Shown here one piece after another: positions 1 to 6,043 of a stretch of 16,478 nt of DNA (its first letter is position 1; every line of letters starts with the position of its first letter). The DNA lies in NCBI GenBank assembly GCA_964522095.1, contig CAZFSO010000050.1:1-16478 (forward strand). The letters run 5' to 3'. Under the pieces are notes generated by a model, which ran no database searches, had not been told where the DNA came from, and was given only the letters and a program-made list of their open reading frames with translations. The translations under genes were made by a program, and so were the position numbers. The DNA comes from UBA6054 sp964522095 (GTDB lineage Bacteria > Planctomycetota > Phycisphaerae > Phycisphaerales > UBA1924).

Positions 1-38
1 TGCGGCGGACTCCCTTCCGGCCGAGGACGGTGGGGGGA
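1..38. other. Left-edge sequence, nothing recognised
   Basis: This short stretch at the window edge lies before the first inverted-repeat element. It is G-rich and contains a G6 run at 32-37. No start codon with a plausible ribosome site, no stop context of an upstream gene and no hairpin could be supported. Confidence 0.3.
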
Positions 39-249
39 ACGCGAATGGTGTGCCAAAAGAAGGCACGTAGGCACGGAGGCACGAAGGCACGGAGGGAGAG
101 GAGGCGAGTGAGCGGCCGCGGCACGCTTCGCGATTTCTCCGTCCTTCTTCCCCTCCGTCTCTTCGTCTCTCCGTCTCTCCGTCTCTTTCCCCCTACGTGC
201 CTCCGTGCCTCCGTCCCTCCGTCCCTTCCCCTTGGCATCCCATTCGCGT
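39..249. repeat. Inverted-repeat element 1, octamer arrays with 17-nt terminal inverted repeats
   Basis: The ends are 17-nt inverted repeats: 39-55 (ACGCGAATGGTGTGCCA) and the complement of 233-249 (ACGCGAATGGGATGCCA), differing at two adjacent bases. Inside the left end are tandem octamers of the form AGGCACGN (61-68, 69-76, 77-84, 85-92). The right arm runs in perfect octamer register from 155 to 226. It begins with CCGTCTCT-type units (155-186), has one divergent unit (187-194), and ends with CCGTGCCT/CCGTCCCT-type units (195-226), the complement of the left-arm unit. The whole could fold into a long imperfect hairpin. Small open frames across it are just translated repeat units. Size and terminal repeats recall a non-autonomous mobile element (MITE-like), but no target duplication is evident and no transposase is in the window. 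Confidence 0.8.
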
Positions 250-301
250 AGTGCCTCTCGCACGGCGGGGCGGTCCACGGAGGGACGCCCGCCGATCTTT
301 C

Positions 302-306
302 GGAGG
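302..306 (+). promoter_or_regulatory. Ribosome binding site deciding the flgF start
   Basis: GGAGG lies 6 nt before the ATG at 313. It selects this start over in-frame upstream ATG/GTG codons (from 205) that fall inside the repeat element and encode only repeat-derived residues. Confidence 0.7.
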
Positions 307-312
307 CGTGCC

Positions 313-1080
313 ATGTCGTACGGCATCCAGATCTCGGCGACCGGGGCCATGGCGGCCATGCACCGCCAGGACGCGCTGACCGCCAACCTCGCCAACCTCG
401 GCACCGTCGGCTTCAAGCCCGTCTTCGCCGGCGCCATGCACCGCCAGCCCGTCCGGGCCGAGGACGGCCTGTACAACTGGCCCAGCGACGAACTGCTCGA
501 ACGCCTCGGCGGCGGCGTGCTCGCCGCCCCGACCATGATCGACTTCCGCCAGGGCGCCCTCGAAACCTCGGACAACGACCTCGACCTGGCCATCCAGGGC
601 GAGGGCTTCTTCGTCGTCGGCGACCCCGCCAACCCCAGCCTGACCCGCGACGGCCGCCTGACCCTCCGCGCCGACGGCACGCTCGTCATGGCGTCGAACG
701 GCGCGGCGGTGCTCGGCGTGAACGACCAGCCGATCGTGCTCGATCCCGGCGCGGGTCGCGTCGCCATCGACACCGACGGCCAGGTCTCGCAGGGCGGGGG
801 CGTGGTCGCCCAGATCCGGGTGGCCGACGTGCCGGACCGCGCCGTGCTGGTCAAGACCGGCGAGAGCCTCTTCGCGCACGAGCGCGGCGAGCCGCTCACG
901 CTGGTCAACGCCGGCGGCCTGGTCCGCCAGCACGCGGTCGAGGCCTCGGGCGTCGACGAGATCGACGCCCTGATGAAGATCCAGGACGCATCCCGAGCCG
1001 CCCAGTCCAACATCGGCATGGTCGACATGCAGAACCGGATGCTCGACCGGCTGGTGAACACGTTTGCGCGGATGGCGTGA
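313..1080 (+). CDS. flgF: Flagellar basal-body proximal rod protein FlgF
   Basis: A 255-residue rod protein of the FlgF/FlgG family, the usual family length. It is exported by the flagellar type III apparatus and stacks below FlgG in the rod. The N-terminal family signature is visible at residues 24-35 (ANLANLGTVGFK, in place of the more usual ANNLAN...GFK). A core LAIQGEGFFVV motif lies near residues 93-103, and the C-terminus carries EASGVDEIDALMKIQDASR, matching the conserved EGSNVD-type helix that packs against the N-terminus. FlgF rather than FlgG is chosen because a closer FlgG match follows and because the termini are more divergent. The ATG at 313 is set by GGAGG at 302-306. The gene follows inverted-repeat element 1, and its TGA stop supplies the first base of element 2. 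Confidence 0.88.
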   Translation: MSYGIQISATGAMAAMHRQDALTANLANLGTVGFKPVFAGAMHRQPVRAEDGLYNWPSDELLERLGGGVLAAPTMIDFRQGALETSDNDLDLAIQGEGFFVVGDPANPSLTRDGRLTLRADGTLVMASNGAAVLGVNDQPIVLDPGAGRVAIDTDGQVSQGGGVVAQIRVADVPDRAVLVKTGESLFAHERGEPLTLVNAGGLVRQHAVEASGVDEIDALMKIQDASRAAQSNIGMVDMQNRMLDRLVNTFARMA

Positions 1081-1295
1081 GGCACTAGGCACTGGGCGCC
1101 AGGCACTGGGGTTGGGAGTGGGCAATGGGCAATAGGCAATGGGCAATGGGAGTGACTGAGAGCTGCATGCGCAAAACCGCACTGCTGTCCGGTGCACAAC
1201 CGCCCCTGGCCTCTGTCTCTCCCGCCCATTGCCCATTGCCCATTGCCCCCGCCTGCCCCCAGTGCCTCATGCCTAGTGCCTAGTGCCTACTGCCT
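1080..1295. repeat. Inverted-repeat element 2, heptamer arrays
   Basis: The left arm starts at the last base of the flgF stop codon. It has AGGCACT units (1080-1086, 1087-1093, 1101-1107) and then GGGCAAT-type units (1120-1126, 1127-1133, 1134-1140, 1141-1147). The right arm mirrors this order: ATTGCCC three times (1228-1248), then AGTGCCT-type units (1261-1295). Folded, about 71 nt of each arm (1080-1150 and 1225-1295) pair with scattered mismatches. A weaker inner pairing (about 1148-1163 with 1209-1223) leaves a loop of roughly 45 nt. Period-7 tandem repeats of this general kind are known from cyanobacteria (STRR sequences), but here they are arranged as two facing arms. No gene is supported in this gap. 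Confidence 0.85.
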
Positions 1296-1305
1296 CGCCC
1301 CCCTT

Positions 1306-1320
1306 CCCCCCCCCCGGAGA
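1306..1320 (+). promoter_or_regulatory. C10 tract abutting the flgG ribosome binding site
   Basis: Ten consecutive C (1306-1315), preceded by another C run (1298-1303), abut the Shine-Dalgarno sequence GGAGA (1316-1320), which sits 5 nt before the flgG ATG at 1326. The ribosome site supports the start at 1326 over the internal ATG at 1341. The homopolymer could slip during replication, or could pair with nearby G runs. Confidence 0.6.
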
Positions 1321-1325
1321 CCCCC

Positions 1326-2135
1326 ATGGGCGTCATCGCAATGCAGTCCGCTTCCACCGGCCTCCGCGCGTTGAACACGCGGCTGGACGTGATCGCCAAC
1401 AACCTGGCCAACGTCAACACGGAGGGCTTCAAGGCCAGCCGTGCGAACTTCGAGGACCTGCTCTACATCGAGCGGGCCCAGCCGGGCGTGGAGAACAACA
1501 ACGGCGACCAGCGTCCCACCGGGCTCTACGTGGGCCTGGGCGTCAAGGTGTCCGGCACGCAGCAGGACTTCACGCAGGGCGCGCCGATCCCGTCGGAGAA
1601 CCCCTTGGACCTGATGATCGAGGGGCGAGGCTTCTTCCAGGTCGAGGTGCAGGACGACCTGGGCGCCGGCGGCGTGGCCTACACCCGCGCGGGCAACTTC
1701 ACCCGCAACTCCGAGGGCGAACTCGTGCTGGCCAACTCCGACGGGCGGCGTCTGGCGCCGGGCATCAACATCCCGGACGACGCCGAGTCGATCGGCGTGG
1801 ACTCGTCCGGGCGGGTGTTCGTGCTCCAGCCCGGCGAGGCCGAGCCGCAGGAGGTCGGGCAGATCGAACTGGCGGTGTTCGTCAACCCGGCCGGGCTCAA
1901 GCAGATCGGGCAGAACCTCTGGGTCGAGTCGGCCGCGTCGGGCCCGCCCATCGTCGGGGAGCCCGCGACCGAGAACTTCGGCTCGATCCGCGGCAGCATG
2001 CTGGAGGGGTCGAACGTGGACCCCGCGCGTGAGTTGATCGAACTGATCCGCACGCAGCGGGCCTTCGAGATGAACTCGCAGTCCATCCGGGCCGCGGACG
2101 AGACCCTTCGGACCGTCTCGCAACTCAGGCAGTAA
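1326..2135 (+). CDS. flgG: Flagellar basal-body distal rod protein FlgG
   Basis: A 269-residue distal rod protein, close to the typical length of about 260. The N-terminal flagellar rod signature is at residues 21-47 (DVIANNLANVNTEGFK followed by an FEDLLY motif), a near-consensus FlgG pattern. The central LMIEGRGFFQV motif and the C-terminal SNVDPARELIELIRTQRAFEMNSQ region with the RAADETL helix are also consensus-like. FlgG polymerises into the drive-shaft rod that crosses the periplasm through the P and L rings. The gene is separated from flgF by inverted-repeat element 2, which is unusual because flgF and flgG normally abut. It is followed after 34 nt by flgA. Identification is secure. 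Confidence 0.95.
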   Translation: MGVIAMQSASTGLRALNTRLDVIANNLANVNTEGFKASRANFEDLLYIERAQPGVENNNGDQRPTGLYVGLGVKVSGTQQDFTQGAPIPSENPLDLMIEGRGFFQVEVQDDLGAGGVAYTRAGNFTRNSEGELVLANSDGRRLAPGINIPDDAESIGVDSSGRVFVLQPGEAEPQEVGQIELAVFVNPAGLKQIGQNLWVESAASGPPIVGEPATENFGSIRGSMLEGSNVDPARELIELIRTQRAFEMNSQSIRAADETLRTVSQLRQ

Positions 2136-2157
2136 CGAGGGCGCCCGCGGAGCGGGC

Positions 2158-2163
2158 GGGGAG
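2158..2163 (+). promoter_or_regulatory. flgA ribosome binding site
   Basis: GGGGAG lies 6 nt before the ATG at 2170. It favours that start over the second Met (codon 7, at 2188), although both would keep the hydrophobic signal segment. Confidence 0.55.
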
Positions 2164-2169
2164 TGACCC

Positions 2170-3171
2170 ATGGAACGGACGAACCGGATGATCCTGATGC
2201 TGCTGGCGCTCGCGTGCGTCGCGTGCGCGGCCGCGGGCGAGGTCACGACCGTGGCGCTGCGCTCGACCGTGCGCCTCGCGCCGGGCGAGGCGCTGACCCT
2301 GGGCGCGGTGGCCGCGATCGAGGGGCGCCAGCGCGACCTGCTGGCCGGGCTGCCCGTGCCCGGCGCGGTCGAGCAGGGGGCCTGGACCGTGGTCGAGGCG
2401 GACGCGATCCGGGCCATGGTCGAGCGGTCCGCGGCCAGGGTCGGCTCGGTCGTCGTGAAGGGGTCCCGGGCGAGCGTGACCCGCGTGCCGGAGCGCACCG
2501 AACGCCCTGCCCCCGCGCAGGAACCCGCGCCCGACACGCCGAACCTGCGCCGCCACCTCGAGTCCTGGCTGACCGGCCGGCACGCGCCGGGCGCCGACGA
2601 GGTCCGCGTGACGTTCGACGAGCGCGACGCCGCCCTGCTCGCCACGCCGACCGCGGGCCGGGTGGTGGAGGTCCGTCAGATCGGCTCGTCGTCGAGCCTG
2701 TCCTTGCGCGTCACGGTTTACGAGCGCGACACGATCGTCCTGAGCGACACCCTGCGGGTCGGGCTGAGCGCCCGGATGCCGGCGCCGGTCGCGGTGCGCC
2801 CCCTGCGCCGCGGCGTGCGCGTCGACGCCGACGCCTTCGAGGTGCGGCTCGTCTGGGCCGACCCGTCCGACCCGCCGGCCGACCCGGCGACCGTCGCCGG
2901 GCGCGTGCTGCGCCGGGCGCTGGGCGCGGGTGAGGCGGTGCACGCCGGCCACCTGGAGACGCCGGTGCTGGTCGAGCGCGGGCAGGACGTGTCGGTGCGG
3001 TCCGTGCGGGGATCGGTCGTCGTCACGACCATCGCCCGCGCCCGGCACGACGCGTGCGAGGGGGATCTGGTGGAACTCGAGCCCAAGGACCGCTCCGGCC
3101 GGCGCTTCACCGCGCGGGTGGCCGGGCCGGGCCGGGCGGTGATGATCGACCCGACGGAGGTGACCCCGTGA
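2170..3171 (+). CDS. flgA: Flagellar P-ring assembly chaperone FlgA
   Basis: A 333-residue exported protein. Residues 1-22 form a signal peptide (MERTNR then MILMLLALACVACAAA) with a plausible signal peptidase I site after CAAA; no clear lipobox is seen. The N-terminal part has an LRSTVRLAPGEALTLGAVA stretch. The C-terminal third contains the SAF/FlgA-type region: VAGRVLRRALGAGEAVHAGHL, then GQDVSVR near residues 272-278, VVVTTIARA, and a closing ARVAGPGRAVMI strand. FlgA is the periplasmic chaperone that promotes FlgI P-ring formation around the rod. It is somewhat longer than enterobacterial FlgA, within the range of two-domain versions. Its stop overlaps the flgH start (GTGA), implying translational coupling. 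Position between flgG and flgH supports the call. Confidence 0.85.
   Translation: MERTNRMILMLLALACVACAAAGEVTTVALRSTVRLAPGEALTLGAVAAIEGRQRDLLAGLPVPGAVEQGAWTVVEADAIRAMVERSAARVGSVVVKGSRASVTRVPERTERPAPAQEPAPDTPNLRRHLESWLTGRHAPGADEVRVTFDERDAALLATPTAGRVVEVRQIGSSSSLSLRVTVYERDTIVLSDTLRVGLSARMPAPVAVRPLRRGVRVDADAFEVRLVWADPSDPPADPATVAGRVLRRALGAGEAVHAGHLETPVLVERGQDVSVRSVRGSVVVTTIARARHDACEGDLVELEPKDRSGRRFTARVAGPGRAVMIDPTEVTP
3156..3160 (+). promoter_or_regulatory. Ribosome binding site supporting the GTG start of flgH
   Basis: GGAGG lies 7 nt before the GTG at 3168, inside the flgA coding end. It decides for this GTG start, which alone gives a signal peptide directly at the N-terminus. Confidence 0.65.
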
Positions 3172-3848
3172 ACGGCAGACTGTGCGTGGCGTTGGCCGGT
3201 GTGGGCCTGGCGGCCTCCCTTGCGAGCGGGCAGAGCCTGTACCTGGTGCAGGACCACGAGCAGGCCCCCGGCGTGGGCCAGCCGGCGATGGCCGCCGGGC
3301 AGGTCAGCCTGATCTGGGTGCCCGAGCCCGAGCCGCGGGTGTTCCAGAAGCACGACGTGGTGACCATCATCATCGACGAGGTGTCCACGCAGACCAGTTC
3401 GCAGTCGCTGGAGACCGAGAAGGACTCCAAAACCAGCGCGACCCTCAACTCGATGCTCGACCTGATGAAACTGCTGGAACTGCGCCTCAGCCAGGGCGAC
3501 ACCAGCAACCTGAGCCTGATCGACTTCAACGCCAAGCGCGAGTTCAGCGGCGAGGGCGACTACGAGCGCAAGGACCGGTTCTCGGCCCGCATCGCGGCGA
3601 CGGTGCTGGAGGTCAAGCCCAACGGCACGCTGGTGCTCGAGGCGGTCAAGCGCATCGCCAAGGACTCGGAGATCCAGACCATCGTGCTGTCCGGGCTGGT
3701 GCGCGAGGACGACATCACGGGCCAGAACACGGTGCTGTCCTCGCAGATGGCCAACCTGGACATCACCTCGCGCCACGAGGGCCAGGTGCGCGACGCCGCC
3801 AAGAAGGGCATCATCACCGAGGTGCTCGACGCCATCTTCTCGTTCTGA
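3168..3848 (+). CDS. flgH: Flagellar L-ring protein FlgH (no lipobox)
   Basis: A 226-residue L-ring protein starting at GTG 3168, which overlaps the flgA stop. Family motifs seen are HDVVTIIIDEVS (62-73), GDYERKDRFSARIAATVLEV (130-149), NGTLVLEAVKRI (152-163), and the signature IVLSGLVREDDITGQNTVLSS (172-192), followed by MANLDI. FlgH forms the outer-membrane bushing around the rod. Residues 1-21 form a signal peptide (VNGRLCVALAGVGLAASLASG) but there is no L-x-G-C lipobox. The only cysteine is residue 6, ahead of the hydrophobic core, so lipidation as in enteric FlgH is unlikely. No flgI follows, and the next gene (pgi) converges after 20 nt. No terminator hairpin is evident in that gap. Confidence 0.93.
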   Translation: MNGRLCVALAGVGLAASLASGQSLYLVQDHEQAPGVGQPAMAAGQVSLIWVPEPEPRVFQKHDVVTIIIDEVSTQTSSQSLETEKDSKTSATLNSMLDLMKLLELRLSQGDTSNLSLIDFNAKREFSGEGDYERKDRFSARIAATVLEVKPNGTLVLEAVKRIAKDSEIQTIVLSGLVREDDITGQNTVLSSQMANLDITSRHEGQVRDAAKKGIITEVLDAIFSF

Positions 3849-3868
3849 TCTTCGCGATCCCGGGCCGG

Positions 3869-5275
3869 TCAGACCACGTGGGGCGTGGGCGTGAGGACCT
3901 CGTCGACCTTGGCCCGCCACTCCTCGTAGCCCGCCCGGCCCATCAGGCCGAAGGTCGCCTTCTTGCCCGTCTCCACGGCCGGCTGGTCGTACGCGTCGAT
4001 GTTGAGCATCAGGCCCGCGTAGGCGGTGGCGATCTGCCAGAGCGCCAGGAACTCGCCCACGTGGTGCGCATCGATCTTCGGGAAGCGGATGGTGTAGTTC
4101 GGGCGGGCGCTGGCGATCAGGGCGTACTCGGTCGCCCGCTTCTCGGCGTTGAGCAGCCCGGCCATCGACCGGCCCTCCAGGTACGCGATGGCGTCCACGC
4201 CCATGCCCGTGGGGATGGTCAGGTCGTCGTCGCCGAACGAGTCGACCTCAACAAACCCGATCACCTTGTCGTTCGGGCCTTCGCGGTACAACTGCACCTG
4301 GCTGTGCTGGTCGGTCGTGCCGAGCGCCTTGATGGGCGTGAACCCGGCGAAGACCACCTCGCCGTTCAGGTCGGTCCGCTTGCCCAGGCTCTCGGCCCAG
4401 AGTTGGCGGTACCAGTCGGCCAGCAGGTACAGCCCGTTGGCGTAGGGCATGAGCACGTGGTTTGGCTTGCCCTTGCGGGTGCCGAGTTCGACGAGCAGGA
4501 AGGCGAGCATGGCCGCGGGGTTGGCGCCCAGGTCGGGCTTGGCGCAGCGCTGGTCCATGGCCCGGGCGCCGTCGAGCAGGGCCTCGACGTCGACGCCGCA
4601 CACAGCGGCGGAGAAAAGGCCCACGGGGCTGAGCGCGCTGAACCGCCCGCCCACGCCCTCGGGCACGGGCAGCGTCACGATGCCGGCCTCGTCGCAGATG
4701 GTCCGCATCGTGCCCTGGACCGGGTCGGTGATGGCCACCACGTGCTGGGGCCACTGGGCGCCCACGGCGTTGCGCAGCAGGTCCCGCACGATCATGAACT
4801 GGGCGGCGGTCTCCGCCGTCTCGCCGGACTTGCTGACCACGTTGAACAGGGTGGTCCTGGGGTCGCACACGTCCAGCACCGCCCGCAGGTTGGCCGGGTC
4901 CACGTTGTCCACCACGAACATCCGCGGCCCACCCCGGCGGTCGGCCGGCAGCAGGTTGTAGGTGGGGGGGTTCAGGGCGGCCTGGATGGCGATGTTGCCC
5001 AGGGCCGAGCCGCCGATGCCCAGCACGACCAGGTTCTCGAACCGTCCGCGGCAGGCCTCGGCCGCCCGGCGCACGCCGCCCAGGTGCTCGGACCGCATCG
5101 GCTCGTTCCAGAGTTCGCGCCAGCGCTCCCAGCCCGTGCCGCGGGAGGCGGCCAGCCGGTCGGTCAGCAGCCCGATGCCCCGGGCGGCGTCCGAATCAGG
5201 GTGCAGACGCGCCGGGTCGATCCCGTGCGCCCCGACGCGGTCGGCCAGACAGTTGGCGTACTCAAGGGTCAGCAT
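3869..5275 (-). CDS. pgi: Glucose-6-phosphate isomerase
   Basis: A 468-residue phosphoglucose isomerase of the shorter bacterial type. It interconverts glucose-6-phosphate and fructose-6-phosphate in the cytoplasm (glycolysis and gluconeogenesis). Motifs seen: sugar-phosphate isomerase (SIS) fold start VLGIGGSALG (84-93), phosphate-binding VVSKSGETAET (146-156), GVGGRFSALSPVG (207-219), QLWAESLGK with candidate catalytic Glu295, GTTDQHSQVQL with His324, and the C-terminal AVETGKK with Lys438/439 as the ring-opening/Schiff-type lysine position. The start at 5275 directly faces the third inverted-repeat element, and no Shine-Dalgarno is visible: the leader reads as pyrimidines on the coding strand. 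It is convergent with flgH and divergent from ppa. Call is secure; the physiological role as a housekeeping enzyme is inferred. Confidence 0.96.
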   Translation of the reverse strand: MLTLEYANCLADRVGAHGIDPARLHPDSDAARGIGLLTDRLAASRGTGWERWRELWNEPMRSEHLGGVRRAAEACRGRFENLVVLGIGGSALGNIAIQAALNPPTYNLLPADRRGGPRMFVVDNVDPANLRAVLDVCDPRTTLFNVVSKSGETAETAAQFMIVRDLLRNAVGAQWPQHVVAITDPVQGTMRTICDEAGIVTLPVPEGVGGRFSALSPVGLFSAAVCGVDVEALLDGARAMDQRCAKPDLGANPAAMLAFLLVELGTRKGKPNHVLMPYANGLYLLADWYRQLWAESLGKRTDLNGEVVFAGFTPIKALGTTDQHSQVQLYREGPNDKVIGFVEVDSFGDDDLTIPTGMGVDAIAYLEGRSMAGLLNAEKRATEYALIASARPNYTIRFPKIDAHHVGEFLALWQIATAYAGLMLNIDAYDQPAVETGKKATFGLMGRAGYEEWRAKVDEVLTPTPHVV

Positions 5276-5279
5276 GGCG

Positions 5280-5441
5280 GGAGGATAGGGGGGGAGGGAA
5301 GGGACCGGGGATCAGGGATCAGCCACCAGGGATGAGCCGGGAGGGATGAGCGACCAGAGATGAGCCATGAGCCATCAGAAGGGCGCTCCATCCCTGATCC
5401 CGAGTGGCTGATCCCTGATCCCTTCCTCCCTACCATCCCGT
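5280..5441. repeat. Inverted-repeat element 3, heptamer arrays filling the pgi/ppa divergent spacer
   Basis: From 5308 to 5384 the sequence runs in unbroken heptamer register with units such as GGGATCA (5308-5314, 5315-5321), GGGATGA (5329-5335, 5343-5349), GAGATGA, GCCATGA and GCCATCA. The right arm keeps heptamers from 5385 to 5440 (CCCTGAT at 5392-5398 and 5413-5419). A perfect 19-nt inverted repeat pairs 5308-5326 (GGGATCAGGGATCAGCCAC) with 5404-5422. Outside it, imperfect pairing of G-rich 5280-5307 with C-rich 5423-5441 reaches almost to both start codons. The left arm carries one extra unit (GGGACCG). The element occupies all the space in which promoters for pgi and ppa would be expected. 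Confidence 0.85.
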
Positions 5442-5444
5442 CCC

Positions 5445-5996
5445 ATGATCCACCCCTGGCACGACGTGCGTCCCGGCATCAAGTCGCTCCCGCTGCCCGC
5501 GCACTTCCGGGCGATCGTCGAGATCCCCAAGTCGTCGAGCAACAAGTACGAGTTGGACAAGCAGACCGGCATGCTGCGCCTGGACCGCGTCCTGAGCAGC
5601 GCGGTCTACTACCCCGCCAACTACGGCTTCATCCCCCAGACCCTCGCCGAGGACGACGACCCCCTGGACGTACTCGTCTTCTGCGCCGAGAAGGTCCCCG
5701 CCCTGTGCATCTGCGAGGCCCGGGCCCTGGGCGTGATGACCATGGTCGACGACGGCCAGCCCGACCACAAGATCGTCGCCACCCTCATCAACGACCCCGA
5801 GTTCGCCGACTACCGCGAGGCCACCGACTTCCCCAAGCACACCTTCAAGATGCTCAAGCGCTTTTTCGAGGACTACAAGCACCTGGAGGGCAAGGCCGTC
5901 GAGGTCGACGAGATCCAGCCCGCGGCCAAGGCCTTCGAGATCATCGAGGACGCCCTGGAGCGGTACTCGGAGGCGCGCCGGGCGGGGGAGTTGTGA
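5445..5996 (+). CDS. ppa: Inorganic pyrophosphatase, family I
   Basis: A 183-residue soluble pyrophosphatase that hydrolyses pyrophosphate to two phosphates and so pulls PPi-releasing biosynthesis forward. Seen motifs: EIPKSSSNKYELD (26-38; usual EIPKGS, so Ser at residue 30), YYPANYGFIPQT (55-66), and the PROSITE-type metal site DDDPLDV at 70-76, giving Asp70, Asp72 and Asp75. HKIVA follows, then FKMLKRFFEDYKHLEGK near the C-terminal region that supplies the phosphate-binding lysine. Length fits the bacterial hexameric class. No Shine-Dalgarno precedes the ATG at 5445; the leader is pyrimidine-rich (CCCGTCCC) and belongs to inverted-repeat element 3. The PPi-releasing enzyme Hpt is encoded next on the same strand. 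Confidence 0.95.
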   Translation: MIHPWHDVRPGIKSLPLPAHFRAIVEIPKSSSNKYELDKQTGMLRLDRVLSSAVYYPANYGFIPQTLAEDDDPLDVLVFCAEKVPALCICEARALGVMTMVDDGQPDHKIVATLINDPEFADYREATDFPKHTFKMLKRFFEDYKHLEGKAVEVDEIQPAAKAFEIIEDALERYSEARRAGEL

Positions 5997-6031
5997 AGGG
6001 AACCGGCGTGGTGCGCCACCGCGTTTCAACC

Positions 6032-6037
6032 TAGACT
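6032..6037 (+). promoter_or_regulatory. Possible -10 element for leaderless hpt transcription
   Basis: TAGACT sits 6 nt before the hpt ATG at 6044, the spacing of a -10 hexamer whose transcription would begin at the start codon. No purine-rich ribosome site is present in the 47-nt ppa-hpt gap. A convincing -35 is not seen at the right spacing, so this is tentative. Confidence 0.3.
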
Positions 6038-6043
6038 GGGGCC

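Noticed and set aside
30..251. Small plus-strand open frame across element 1
   Set aside because: Its residues are the translated octamer repeats (ARRHGGTKARR type); no ribosome site, no fold, and it runs through both arms.
290..298. GCCGATCT as a sigma-28 -10 box for flgF
   Set aside because: Only part of the GCCGATAA consensus matches and no TAAA -35 lies at the required distance.
193..1236. Long minus-strand open frame opposite flgF and element 2
   Set aside because: Antisense shadow produced by high GC. The flgF strand shows family motifs, while this frame is His/Gly/Val-biased and enters the heptamer repeats.
1085..1374. Short open frames on both strands in element 2
   Set aside because: They encode only heptamer-derived strings (e.g. 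PIAHCPLP) and lack start signals.
3847..3868. Terminator between flgH and pgi
   Set aside because: Only a short GATC-TTCGC-GATC repeat is present, with no stable stem or T tract.
3182..5335. 717-codon plus-strand open frame opposite pgi
   Set aside because: Shadow frame. Pgi on the minus strand carries all catalytic motifs, and this frame is the complementary-strand reading of a GC-rich gene.
39..5441. CRISPR array interpretation of the repeat elements
   Set aside because: Units are 7-8 nt without spacers, the arrays face each other, and no cas gene is present.
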